A DNA stretch of 64,000 nt from Patiria pectinifera (lineage: Eukaryota > Echinodermata > Asteroidea > Valvatida > Asterinidae), in the NCBI GenBank assembly GCA_029964075.1, contig CM057129.1:24667430-24731429 (forward strand), given 5' to 3'. The position numbers were made by a program, and so were the translations under genes. Positions 22,722 through 33,706 of the stretch are shown here, piece by piece. Every line of letters begins with the position of its first letter. Positions within the stretch are counted from its first letter, which is position 1. Under the pieces are notes generated by a model. It saw only the letters and a program-made list of their open reading frames with translations, made no database searches and was not told the origin of the DNA.

Positions 22722-24229
22722 ATGACATCAGACTTTTGACTTTTGTATTTTGAATGATGAATGAAAAACAATCTCAATTTATGTCATAGGATGCATGCTC
22801 ACGATCAAGATACATAGCCAGTTCAGCCATAAAGATAGTTACGTAATCGGATACGTCAATTTGATTTAAATAATGAACGAGAGAAGATTATTTGTGTGAC
22901 ATGAAAAAAAATGAAATTCAAAATTCTTACATGTAATTATTACACGATAAGTTTTTCAAAATTACAGAAAAATAAACGGATACTAGTTCGGAAACATTAT
23001 CGGTAATAGTCTTTTTCCAAAACATTGCCCTTGAAGGCTTGAACCGTGCCTTTTTAGAACGAAGGATTACCTGGACGGTTTAGCTATTTTAGTGATCCGT
23101 TGTTAATTATGTGTAAACTGTACACTAACTTTTTATATGTTTAATTGTAAATCGTCTTCTTTCATTAATCAATTGTTATTCATATTTGCATGTCATTTAG
23201 ACGTCGTTACTGTACAAATAAATGATAATTGTAGAAAAAGATCAGTGCAGGAAGTCAGGCATCACAATCACACGTAGAATTAGGCTTTTTAAGTTTAAAA
23301 AGTTGAGTTTATAATGGAAAACAAATGACTCATGTTTGTTCATTTCGAAGTCAAAGTTTGAGTGTCTCTGCACATCATTCTCCCAAAATTCGTACTTGAA
23401 TGTGGAACCTCTCATTGGCGTAAATGGGGGCACTTGGGCCCTCAGTGAATTTTCTTTAACAATACAAAGTTCTTTTATGCTTTCCTAGATTATTAGGGGA
23501 GGGGGCAGTGGTGCACCCAGGATTTGGCTTTGGGGGGGTTCACAATTTTTTATTTTTTATTTGAATTTTTTTAGAAAGTAATTTTTTTAAAAACATGTTT
23601 TCCAAAAATTTTGGCAGCAAAAAGTATTTTTTTTTTAGGGGGGACTATTTTGACGTTGGTGGTGCCACTTTCACCCCTATTATACTACTCGAAAATAGGC
23701 CACATTCATATCACCAAGGTCAAATCGTGGACCTAAAAAATAAAATTACCAAAAATTGTTGTTTTTTTAATTGACAACCTCTTGGGGGGGGGGGGGCAAG
23801 CCCCCAAGCCCAGTCCTCGAGCGTCATTGCCTGTTGTCGGTAATACTTTTGGAGATATATTCATTGTACGGGCAGCGCAGGATCCTGGGTGTTAACATTC
23901 GTAGCACAACAATATTAAATACGATACCGCTTGTCAATGGTCCTTATTCCTGAACAAAGGAGGGCGCTGTAACAATGCCAAACGTACGCGTATCCAAGGC
24001 ATTACAGTTTTACAATATCTAATTTTTTAGATTGAAGTAAAGATACTAAACTGCTTTTAATTACCTTTTTTCCCCAGTGTTTGTACCCAGAGAATGGCGT
24101 CGTTCGTCACAGCGCCCTCACTCGCTCAAAAATAATGGCCTGTTAACTCTCAAATATCTATCAATCTTTTCAAGCCTCACGAATATTAATGAGGATCATA
24201 TCCATTATAGTCCAGCGGATTTGTGAAAA
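22722..24229. other. Intergenic, no supported gene
   Basis: 3' flank of the 21531 receptor. Around 23505-23830 lies a poly-G/poly-T rich block opening CAGTGGTGCACCCAGGAT, typical of a decayed DNA transposon end. The 23960-24150 stretch (ATGGCGTCGTTCGTCACAGC) is similar to unit DNA at 28585-28620, so the duplicated flank reaches this far in diverged form. No gene is seen. Confidence 0.45.
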
Positions 24230-25086
24230 AAATTGTGCACTTTTGCATAAAAGCATGAAACTTAGCACAGATGTATATTTTCATGCGAGAAAATGTTTTA
24301 GATGTGGAGCCCCTCCCCCATTTTACTATGGCTGCCATGCCGCTAAAAGGGTGTGTTTGCGGTGGCTCCACGTCTGAATTTTTTCTCGTGAATATCAATG
24401 CCAGTGGGAATTAGCTTCATTCGTTTATGAGATGTGGGCACATTTTTCCGTGTGTTAGGCATAATGAGAACCCCGCCCCTTTTTTCAATATGGCTGCCAC
24501 GCCCCTAAAAGGGTGTGTTTGCGATGGCTCCACATCTTGAATTTGTTTTCTCATGAATGTCAATGTCTGTGGAAAGTTCCATTTCTCTGTGAATGTGGGA
24601 ACAATATTTCCAGGGTGGGCATAATGAAAACCCCGCCCCTTTTTTCCTAATATGGTTGCCACGCCCCTAAAAGGGTGTGTTCGAGATGGTTCCACATCTG
24701 GAATTTTGTTTTTCATGAACATAAACGTCTGAGGGACGTTTTATTCGAACATGAAATATGGGCACAATTTTTCCCAAGGTGGGCATCGACCCCCCCCCCT
24801 TCTTTTAAAATGGCTGCCACGCCCCCAAAAAGATACTTTTGCGGTAGCTCAAAATCTGGAAATCACTTATAATCTGTACAATTATGTCTTTGTGAAGTTT
24901 CCTGCTTTTGTGACAAGTGAGAACAACCGTTTTCACTGCGGGCACGATAAGTCCCGCCCCCTTTTTTTAATGGTGCCACGCCCCTAAAAAGGTAAATTTG
25001 CGATGGCTCCACATCTAAAACATTTTCTGGCATGAATATGAACATCTGTGCCAAGTTTCACGCTTTTATGCAAAAGTGCACAATTC
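24230..25086. mobile_element. Inverted-repeat element with internal ~160-bp tandem repeats
   Basis: The ends are inverted: the left reads AATTGTGCACTTTTGCATAA from about 24229 and the right, read in reverse complement from about 25086, gives the same start. The mirrored similarity continues for about 80 bases to GATGTGGAGCC. Between them are about five tandem units of 155-165 bases, each with ATGGCTGCCACGCCCCTAAA and then GGCTCCACATCT (near 24327, 24490, 24653, 24808 and 24968). No coding frame is credible. It looks like a non-autonomous DNA transposon that has expanded internally. Confidence 0.7.
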
Positions 25087-26164
25087 ATCGATATTTTGTC
25101 ACATATATACGGTGTGCAGTAAACAAATGGATAAATGCCTCCTTCACAAGTTGTTAATTAACAAATATCACACTTTTTGCTGGCTTCCATTGGTCGATAC
25201 CGAGACCCACGCCATGTCAGGCCGAGTGACGCTAATGAATATGCTAATCTACCATACGTTATTGTGTAGCTTGGCCGAAATCGGTCAGCCGTAGCGCCTA
25301 TGGCGCTTTGCTGAACAATGGCACATGGGTTGGGTCGGGCAAATAATTTTTTTGATCCTCTTCGAAATTTTCCATGGAGATGGTTCAAGCTGTATATAAC
25401 ATTAGCGTTTGCAACCGTGAACAGATTAAGTTGAAATTCGGAATATACTTAGATGATATAAGTGTTCAACTACTCCTGAAATACCAACTTGGATAAATTC
25501 CTAGAAATTTGGATAAATACATATATTTGGGGATGTCTTCGAACGATTTCTTCCAGACTTGAAGGTCAGCTTTGACAGTAACCAGTATTGACGTTTCGGC
25601 ATCGATGACGGCGATTTTTTCACTGACATTAAGTTTAGAATTTTTTCTTCAATTAGAAACATTTCAATCATACCGAGCATATTTTCTGAGAAACACAACG
25701 TTCAAAAAGGCCATGTTTTGGGGGCTAACGAATTTCAATACTCTGTTACAAGTACGTAATCGGATTAGCTTTCCGTGACAACGACTGACGCTTTGCCTTC
25801 GCAACCATTATGGCTGGATAACATGTACATGTACTTCACTGACTGCGTACAGTACAAGCGCCCTCGATTGGTGTGCCGAGATCGAATAGAAAGAAAATCA
25901 CAATCAGTCACGCCCCAGCTAACACGCCTAAATAATCCGGTCGGAAATAACTACATCAATATCTGGGGTAAATATCTAAAATTAATCAACCTTATAAGGA
26001 AGTTCACGCACAGAATGACACAGTGTTATTCTTTGAGAGCCGTGAAATGAGGCGCGACAGCTAAATGTCAACCTGAATGCGCCCAATTAAATATGCAATT
26101 TGAAAAGGGTCAACTTTTTTTTCAATTGTGACATTCCTCTGCAGGCAAAATCAACTCACCGCTG

Positions 26165-26185
26165 TATATATATATATATAAATAG
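26165..26185 (+). promoter_or_regulatory. (TA)n with TATAAATAG, candidate TATA box
   Basis: An alternating TA tract leading into TATAAATAG (26177-26185), about 240 bases before the ATG of the unit 1 receptor. Units 2 and 3 have only TGTATACAT here, so the tract is specific to unit 1. A pyrimidine-rich acceptor-like CTCTGCAG lies just upstream at about 26137-26144 in all three units, so this may instead be 5' UTR after a splice. Confidence 0.35.
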
Positions 26186-26426
26186 AGTTTACAACATTGT
26201 CGTACTATGAACTGGCAAGCGGAAATAACGGGAAACGCCGACTAGACTGGTAGTAGCCAAAGTACGTTCTTTTGAATGCAGATGTTATATGGATCCACTC
26301 AAACCAGTTTTTGCCAGCAAAACAATCATCAACTGAACCTCTCTCCACAATACTAGAGTGACTGACTGTCTGCCTATAAAGACGACCCAAATCGCCGTTA
26401 CAAATATTACAGCAAGTGTGCCAATA

Positions 26427-27551
26427 ATGAACACCATGTCTACGGATTCGTTGTCATCAGAGTTTGCGACATTTGGCGCAGGAATAAGTGTCACTTCAAA
26501 TGTGACAACTGCGTCATTGATAGAGATCACGACACAAGGTGACGGTGACGGTCGTAACTTTCGCTTTGAAGACCCCGTACAGCGGATCATCATTGGCTGC
26601 GTCTACAGCCTCGTGGCAGTCGTTGGCTTCGCTGGGAACTTCATGGTCATCCTGGCTGTCATTCTGTCAAGGAAACTCCAAAGTCGCGTCAATGCATTTG
26701 TCGTCAACTTGGCCGTAGCTGACTTACTGACTTGCTGTACTATTCCGTTCACAGTAGTGGCTCTGTTTAGCTTGGGCGGATGGCCTTCTGAATTGCCTCT
26801 TCCATTATGTTCCTTCATGGGCGGTCTCTACTTTCTTAGTCTTGGGGCAAGTATCATGAACTTGGCAGCCATTGCCATCAATCGGTATGTCCTCATCACC
26901 AAGACGAGGTCTACCTACCGCTCCATCTACACACCTAAGAAGATTGCAGCTATGATGGTTTTTACATGGGTTCACCCAGCTCTGGTTTGCAGTTTACCCT
27001 TCGTCGGCGTCGGTATGTTTGGATATTCGGAGAAATACAAGACCTGTAACCAAGACAACTCCTTGGAAACTAGCGATCTCTTAAGCCTCCTGGGCTCAGC
27101 CCTTGTATTCCCAATTCCTCTGATCGTCCTGGTGGTGTGCTACATCAAGATTTACCGCCACATCAAAGGCCATTTGACGAAGATGAGGAATAAAGGTGGA
27201 AATTTTGAGATGAGTGAGATGTCAAGCATCAGCGCCCCGAGTAGCACACAGCTCCAAAGGAATCGGTCGGCCAGCTTCGGTAAGCGACAGGTGGAAATCA
27301 CGAAGAACCTGTTCTACGTGGTCTGTGCCTTCGTTGCTTGCCTGTCTCCCTTCGCCATCGCCCTCATGATACCACCCAGCGACCCGGTCATTCCATGGAC
27401 CGGGATGATCATCATCTTCAACAGCGCTATCAACCCGATCATCTACGGGGCCAAACACCCACACTTCAAGGAGGTGTTCCGTCACATATTGCGGTGCCGG
27501 TACCACATGATCCCTGAACCCTCTGGATGCCTGATCTGTCTGCAAAGATGA
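26427..27551 (+). CDS. Class A GPCR, moody/Tre1-like, unit 1 copy, 374 aa
   Basis: An intronless receptor. I use the first in-frame ATG (26427, MNTMSTDSLSSEF); a second ATG follows three codons later. The frame is open upstream but has no ATG. It has the N-terminal signature TTQGDGDGR with an extra DG pair typical of the unit subfamily, TM1 GNFMVILAV, TM2 NLAVADLLTC, TM3 AINRYVLITK, loop 2 YKTCNQDNSLETSD, TM6 CLSPFAIAL, TM7 NPIIYGAKHPHF and a tail EPSGCLICLQR that differs from the LRKIRSR tail of the older copies. It has an S(E)LPLPLC loop before TM3. About 98% alike, by eye, to the copy at 30063. Confidence 0.85.
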   Translation: MNTMSTDSLSSEFATFGAGISVTSNVTTASLIEITTQGDGDGRNFRFEDPVQRIIIGCVYSLVAVVGFAGNFMVILAVILSRKLQSRVNAFVVNLAVADLLTCCTIPFTVVALFSLGGWPSELPLPLCSFMGGLYFLSLGASIMNLAAIAINRYVLITKTRSTYRSIYTPKKIAAMMVFTWVHPALVCSLPFVGVGMFGYSEKYKTCNQDNSLETSDLLSLLGSALVFPIPLIVLVVCYIKIYRHIKGHLTKMRNKGGNFEMSEMSSISAPSSTQLQRNRSASFGKRQVEITKNLFYVVCAFVACLSPFAIALMIPPSDPVIPWTGMIIIFNSAINPIIYGAKHPHFKEVFRHILRCRYHMIPEPSGCLICLQR

Positions 27552-27605
27552 GATCTATTTGAAAAGTTTGTTTCTTCGATATACTAATCAGTTCAAACCT
27601 GAGAA

Positions 27606-27901
27606 CATGGGCGTCGCCAGGATTTTTACTAGAGGGGGGCAAGCACATTATTTCCTAAAATCTAGCTTGTTCTTTCTCTAGCATTATTCTCAATTTATCA
27701 TTTTTTTCGAGGATGGGCGGCGGGAACATTTGCCCACCCCAACCCCATTGACACCCCTGCGGATGCCCATGTTGTTAATGTGAATTAAATTAACAGCAAT
27801 ATGACTTCGAACCTCTTTTTTGGGGGAGGTCGTTTTTGTTTTTGTCTGCTTTTCCGGGGGGCGCTCCCCCCCCCCCTTGCCCCATCCTGGCGACGCCCAT
27901 G
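27606..27901. mobile_element. MITE with CATGGGCGTCGCC ends, unit 1 copy
   Basis: Terminal inverted repeats CATGGGCGTCGCCAGGAT at both ends (18 of 18 bases inverted). The interior is non-coding with poly-G and poly-C runs. It sits about 55 bases after the receptor stop and is carried by all three duplication units, so it predates them. Confidence 0.75.
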
Positions 27902-29385
27902 CCCGAGAATAATACCAAATTACTCGGTATTTGTATTGTCTTAAATGTAATCGGTTAAAAACTTTACTCTTATATAAGAATTAAGATCTACAACACGATT
28001 GCACACATTGTTCATTATATTTGAGTGCTAGAAAACTTTTTTTTACTGATTATTTTAAGATGAATCATTTTTTGAAGCTTGTTTGTATGAGATACACGGG
28101 ACAGATATATCACCAAACAAAAGTCCCAGTTTTTATGGCGTTAGTAAACAAACTCAGTGTCGACATCATCAAAAAAACACCGCGACATTTTCCCGATAAT
28201 TACTTCCTCAAACGGCCTAAAGGCCTAAATTTCGAGGGGGAAAGAGCTAATTGCAGGTCATTAAAGTCTGCTACCGATTCGGCTCAATACATAAAGAAAA
28301 CACAAACATTGAACTTCCTCCATGCTTTCCAGTTTTTATTAGTTTCGATTTCGATTTAAATAAATTGTATATTTAGCTCTTTCATTCATGATATTTTGTA
28401 ACCTTTATTCTATATTTTGTCCCGCAAACCATAAACGTCTGCAGGCTGAGTTTACTGGTCTGCGTTCTGCAACCATTTTACGTGTATCCAAGATTATACA
28501 CGTACGTTTCACAATTTACAGTTTCACAATATTTAATTTTAAAATTGAAGTAAGATACTATGAACTTTTTCCCATACCCAGAAAATGGCGTCGTTCGTTA
28601 CAGCGCCCTCATTGAATCAAAAATATTGCCTGTTAACTGTTAACTCTCAGCTTACTTATCATTACTTCACTCTTAATTCCTTCCGACTCGCAACGATTAG
28701 GCAATAAACATAATGCGCATGCGTCAGTTGCTGACGAAATGGTTCTTGGACTTGACTTTCCTTTATATAAAAAAAAAAATACTTCGGAGCCATTAATCAT
28801 GAAAAAGGGTGAAATTAAATGTATCTAATCGATAAGAATATTACTTGATTTAACACAATTTCACAACTTAAACTTTACTCACGTGATTTTAATTGTTCCA
28901 CGCATGCGTATTAAGGTAAAAAGGTCTGTGCTGCTAATTTGATACACAGGCCTAATGCTGATATCTTTGGAAATCTGCGGTTATCTTGGGATTTTCAAAT
29001 TGGATGAGTGGCCACGCTGCAACAGGGTGCGCAAATAATTGTGACGTCATTTGCAGAGGATTATAAATATTAATTCCAACTGACAAACAAACCCGTATAA
29101 TTTTTAGCGAAATGCACGATGTGGTTTTACTAGTTTGAATGGTGTCATTTTGATCGAATCAAAAGAAAATCACAATAATTCACGCTCCAGTTAACACGCC
29201 AAAATATTCCGGTCGGAAAAAAAACTACATCGATATTGGGGGGGGGGGTCTAAAACTAACGAACCTTAATACAAGGAAGTTCACGCACAGAATGAAAATA
29301 GTGTTATTCTTTGCGAGCCGTGAAACGAGGCCCGGCAGTTAAATATCAACCTGAATGCGCACAATTGAAAAGTGAAGTTTGAAAA

Positions 29386-29755
29386 GGCCACACAAAAAAG
29401 TCTCCGGTTTCTGGTATGGAGCTTGCCCAAAAAGTGGTGCGGTGACGCTGTCCTTTTTTTTTTTTACCTGATTTTTTGCTTCAAATGTCGGCTGATGATG
29501 ACTGCAAATGGTGCCCGACTAAACTTAGTGCAAATATATGGGAGTCCAGAGAGGCCACATAAGGCTTAGTTCTCGACCATAACCCAATCTAAAAACACGT
29601 TAAAATTGTGCAGCAGCAGGATTCCAGTCAAACCAGTGAGTTTGGCGGTTTTGAGACATCATCTTTCATTGAAAAAAAAACGTTTTCATTTTGCCGACGC
29701 GCATGGCTACGGCGACGCGCACGCATACCAGAAACCGGAGACTTTTTTGGGGGCC
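29386..29755. mobile_element. MITE (GGCC...GTCTCCGGTTTCTGG ends), unit 2 copy, 370 bp
   Basis: Inverted ends: left GTCTCCGGTTTCTGGTATG and right CATACCAGAAACCGGAGAC, with outer GGCC on both sides. It is flanked by AAA at each end, and unit 1 has the site with a single AAA and no insert. No coding capacity. A third copy at 57931 is flanked by TTA on both sides. A 3-base duplication with GGCC/GGG-type ends suggests the PIF/Harbinger group. Confidence 0.85.
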
Positions 29756-30062
29756 AAATGGTCAACTTTTTTTAAATTGTGACATTCCTCTGCAGGCAAA
29801 ATCAACTCACCGCTGTATACATAGAGTATGCAACATTGTCGTACTGTTTACTGGCAAGCAGAAATAACGAGAAACACCGACTAGACTGGTGGTAGCCAGA
29901 ATATACGTTCCTTTGAATGCAGAGACATGGATCCACTCAAACCAGTTTTTGCCAGAAAAGCAATCATCAACTGAACCTTTCTTCATAATAGTAGAGAGTC
30001 TGTCTAGAAAGACTACCGTCAAAGCGCCGTTACAAATATAACAGCAAGTGAGTGTGCCAATC

Positions 30063-31187
30063 ATGAACACCATGTCTACGGATTCGTTGTCATCAGATTT
30101 TGCGACATTTGACGCAGGAATAAGTGTCACTTCAGATGTGACAACTGCGTCATTGATAGAGATCACGACACAAGGTGACGGTGACGGTCGCAACTTTCGC
30201 TTTGAAGACCCCGCACAGCGGATCATCATCGGCTGCGTCTACAGCCTCGTGGCAGTCGTTGGCTTCGCTGGGAACTTCATGGTCATCCTGGCTGTCATTC
30301 TGTCAAGGAAACTCCAAAGTCGCACCAATGCCTTTGTCGTCAACTTGGCCGTAGCTGACTTACTGACTTGCTGTACTATTCCGTTCACAGCAGTGGCTCT
30401 GTTTAGCTTGGGCGGATGGCCTTCTGAATTGCCTCTTCCATTATGTTCCTTCATGGGCGGTCTCTACTTTCTTAGTCTTGGGGCAAGTATCATGAACTTG
30501 GCAGCCATTGCCATCAATCGGTATGTCCTCATCACCAAGACGAGGTCTACCTACCGCTCCATCTACACACCAAAGAAGATTGCAGCTATGATGGTTTTTA
30601 CATGGGTTCACCCAGCTCTGGTTTGCAGTTTACCCTTCGTCGGCGTCGGTATGTTTGGATATTCGGAGAAATACAAGACCTGTAACCAAGACAACTCCTT
30701 GGAAACTAGCGATCTCTTAAGCCTTCTGGGCTCAGCCCTTGTGTTCCCAATTCCTCTTATCGTCCTGGTGGTGTGCTACATCAAGATTTACCGCCACATC
30801 AAAGGCCATTTGACGAAGATGAGGAATAAAGGTGGAAATTTTGAGATGAGTGAGATGTCAAGCATCAGCGCCCCGAGTAGCACACAGCTCCAAAGGAATC
30901 GGTCGGCCAGCTTCGGTAAGCGACAGGTGGAAATCACGAAGAACCTGTTCTACGTGGTCTGTGCCTTCGTTGCTTGCCTGTCTCCCTTCGCCATCGCCCT
31001 CATGATACCACCTAGCGATCCAGTCATTCCATGGACCGGGATGATCATCATCTTCAACAGCGCTATCAACCCGATCATCTACGGGGCCAAACACCCACAC
31101 TTCAAGGAGGTGTTCCGTCACATGTTGCGGTGCCGGTACCACACGATCCCTGAACCCTCTGGATGCCTGATCTGTCTGCAAAGATGA
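30063..31187 (+). CDS. Class A GPCR, moody/Tre1-like, unit 2 copy, 374 aa
   Basis: An intronless receptor, ATG at 30063. Same length as the unit 1 copy and nearly identical to it. Visible replacements include SDFATFDAG for SEFATFGAG, TSDVTT for TSNVTT (removing one sequon), DPAQRII for DPVQRII, and RYHTIPEP for RYHMIPEP in the tail. All receptor landmarks are kept: TM1 GN, NLAVAD, NRY at the end of TM3, loop-2 Cys, CLSP in TM6, NPIIYG in TM7. It is probably a functional recent duplicate. Any difference in ligand range cannot be read from these changes. Confidence 0.85.
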   Translation: MNTMSTDSLSSDFATFDAGISVTSDVTTASLIEITTQGDGDGRNFRFEDPAQRIIIGCVYSLVAVVGFAGNFMVILAVILSRKLQSRTNAFVVNLAVADLLTCCTIPFTAVALFSLGGWPSELPLPLCSFMGGLYFLSLGASIMNLAAIAINRYVLITKTRSTYRSIYTPKKIAAMMVFTWVHPALVCSLPFVGVGMFGYSEKYKTCNQDNSLETSDLLSLLGSALVFPIPLIVLVVCYIKIYRHIKGHLTKMRNKGGNFEMSEMSSISAPSSTQLQRNRSASFGKRQVEITKNLFYVVCAFVACLSPFAIALMIPPSDPVIPWTGMIIIFNSAINPIIYGAKHPHFKEVFRHMLRCRYHTIPEPSGCLICLQR

Positions 31188-31241
31188 GATCTATTTGAAA
31201 AGTTTGTTTCTTCGATATACTAATCAGTTCAAACCTGAGAA

Positions 31242-31500
31242 CATGGGCGTCGCCAGGATTTTTTTCTAGAGGGGGGCAAGCACATTATTTCCTAAAATCC
31301 TTGTTCTTTCTCTAGCATTATTCTCAATTTATCATTTTTTTCATTGACACCCCTGCGGATGCCCATGTTGTTAATGTGAATTAAATTAACAGCAATATGA
31401 CTTCGAACCTCTTTTTTGGGGGAGGTAGTTTTTGTTTTTGTCTGCTTTTCCGGGGGGCACTTCCCCCCCCCCCCCTTGCCCCATCCTGGCGACGCCCATG
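31242..31500. mobile_element. MITE with CATGGGCGTCGCC ends, unit 2 copy
   Basis: Same element and position as 27606-27901, with the same inverted 18-base ends but about 37 bases shorter inside. Inherited with the duplication. Confidence 0.75.
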
Positions 31501-32249
31501 CCCGAGAATAATACCAAATTGTATAGTTATACCCAAGAATATTACTCGATATTAGTATTGTCTTAAATGTAATCGGTTAAAAACTTTACTCTTATATAAG
31601 AATACAGATCTACAACACGATTGCACACATTGTTCATTATATTTGAGTGCTAGAAAACTTTTTTTTACTGATTAATTTAAGATGAATCATTTTTTGAAGC
31701 TTGTTTGTGTGAGATACACGGGACAGATATATCACCACACAAAAGTCCCAGTTTTTATGGCGTTAGTAAACAAACTCAGTGTCGACATCATCAAAAAAAC
31801 ACCGCGACATTTTCCCGATAATTACTTCCTCAAACGGCCGAATGGCCTAAATTTCGAGAGGGAAAGAGCTAATTGCAGGTCAATAAAGTCTGCTACCGAT
31901 TCGGATCAATACATAAAGAAAACACAAACATTGAACTTCCTCCATGCTTTCCAGTTTTTATTAGTTTCGATTTCGATTTAAATAAATTGTATATTTAGCT
32001 CTTTCATTCATGATATTTTGTAACCGTTATTCTATATTTTGTCCCGCAAACCATAAACGTCTGCAGGCTGAGTTTACTGGTCTGCGTTCTGCAACCATTT
32101 TACATGTATCCAAGATTATACACGTACGTTTCACAATTTACAGTTTCACAATATTTAATTTTAAGATTGAAGTAAGATACTATGAACTTTTTCCCATACC
32201 CAGAAAATGGCGTCGTTCGTTACAGCGCCCTCATTGAATCAAAAATAAT

Positions 32250-32308
32250 AGCTGAGAGTTAACAGTTAACAGGCAATATTATTGCCTGTTAACTGTTAAC
32301 TCTCAGCT
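32250..32308. repeat. Perfect palindrome, 29-base arms, 1-base centre
   Basis: The left arm begins AGCTGAGAGTTAACAGTTAA and is followed by its exact reverse complement after one T at 32279. Unit 1 has only one arm at the same place (about 28626-28653), so the second arm was added here. It could extrude as a cruciform. No terminator or RNA role is claimed. Confidence 0.95.
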
Positions 32309-33034
32309 TACTTATCATTACTTCACTCTTAATTCCTTCCGACTCGCAACGATTAGGCAATAAACATAATGCGCATGCGTCAGTTGCTGACGAAATGGTT
32401 CTTGGACTTGACTTTCCTTTATATAAAAAAAAATACTTCGGAGCCATTAATCATGAAAAAGGGTGAAATTAAATTTATTTAATCGATAAGAATAGGACTT
32501 GATTTAACACAATTTCACAACTTAAACTTTACTCACGTGATTATGTTCCACGCATGCGTATTAAGGTAAAAAGGTCTGTGCTGCTATTTTGATACACAGG
32601 CCTAATGCTGATATCTTTGGAAATCTGCGGTTTATTTTATCTTTGGATTTTCAAATTGGATGAGTGGCCACGCTGCAACAGAGTGCGCAAATAATTGTGA
32701 AGTCATTTGCAGAGGATTATATTAATTCCAACTGACAAACAAACCCGTATAATTTTTAGCGAAATGCACGATGTGGTTTTACTAGTTTGAATGATGTCAT
32801 TTTGATCGAATCAAAAGAAAATCACAATAATTCACGCTCCAGTTAACACGCCAAAATATTCCGGTCGGAAAAAACTACATCGATATTGGGGGGGGGGGGG
32901 TCTAAAACTAACGAACCTTACAAGGAAGTTCACGCACAGAATGAAAATAGTGTTATTCTTTGCGAGCTGTGAAACGAGGCCCGGCAGTTAAATATCAACC
33001 TGAATGCGCACAATTGAAAAGTGAAGTTTGAAAA

Positions 33035-33399
33035 GGCCAAAAAAAAAGTCTCCAGTTTCTGGTATGGAGCTTGCCCAAAAGTGGTGCGGCGACGCGGCTT
33101 TTTTTTTTTTACCTGATTTTTTGCTTCAAATGTCGGATGATGACTGCAAATGGTGCCCGACTAAACTTAGTGCAAATATATATGGAAGTCCAGAGAGGCC
33201 ACATAAAGCTTAGTTCTCGACCATAATCCAATCTAAAAACAAGTGAAAATTGTGCAGCAGCAGGATTCCAGTCAAACCAGTGAGTTTGGCGGTTTTGAGA
33301 CATCATCTTTCATTGAAAAAAAAACTTTTTCATTTTGCCGACGTGCATGGCTACGGCGACGCGCACGCATACCAGAAACCGGATACTTTTTTGGGGGCC
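33035..33399. mobile_element. MITE (GGCC...GTCTCC ends), unit 3 copy, 365 bp
   Basis: The same insertion as 29386-29755, inherited with the duplication: identical site and the same AAA flanks. The left inverted end carries a change (GTCTCCAGTTTCTGG) and the right end reads CCGGATAC, so the ends have drifted. Confidence 0.85.
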
Positions 33400-33706
33400 A
33401 AAGGGTCAACTTTTTTTTAATTGTGACATTCCTCTGCAGGCAAAATCAACTCACCGCTGTATACATACAGTATGCAACATTGTCGTACTGTTTACTGGCA
33501 AGCGGAAATAACGAGAAACACCGACTAGACTGGTGGTAGCCAGAATATACGTTCCTTTGAATGCAGAGACATGGATCCACTCAAACCAGTTTTTGCCAGA
33601 AAAGCAATCATCAACTGAACCTTTCTTCATAATAGTAGAGAGTCTGTCTAGAAAGACTACCGTCAAAGCGCCGTTACAAATATAACAGCAAGTGAGTGTG
33701 CCAATC

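Larger units (their letters stand above)
25882..29152. repeat. Segmental duplication unit 1 (receptor + flanks)
   Basis: First of three tandem units of nearly identical sequence. It carries the receptor at 26427 and a long 3' flank. It starts at about GATCGAATAGAAAGAAAATC. It lacks the 370-bp MITE present in units 2 and 3; its empty site is at about 26103-26106. The 3' half of the unit (27902-29152) has no recognised gene. An open frame at 28021-28359 is preserved in unit 2 but broken in unit 3 and shows no known domain. A TGACGTCA lies at 29042-29049. Confidence 0.85.
29153..32809. repeat. Segmental duplication unit 2 (receptor + flanks)
   Basis: Second tandem unit, very close to unit 1. 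It has gained the MITE at 29386-29755 in its 5' flank and a perfect palindrome at 32250-32308 in its 3' flank. Its TGACGTCA equivalent is altered to TGAAGTCA at about 32699. The receptor at 30063 is intact. Confidence 0.85.

Noticed and set aside
28021-28359. Open frame of 112 codons in duplication unit 1, also in unit 2
   Set aside because: Preservation is explained by the recent duplication; it is broken in unit 3 and shows no domain. Probably receptor 3' flank.
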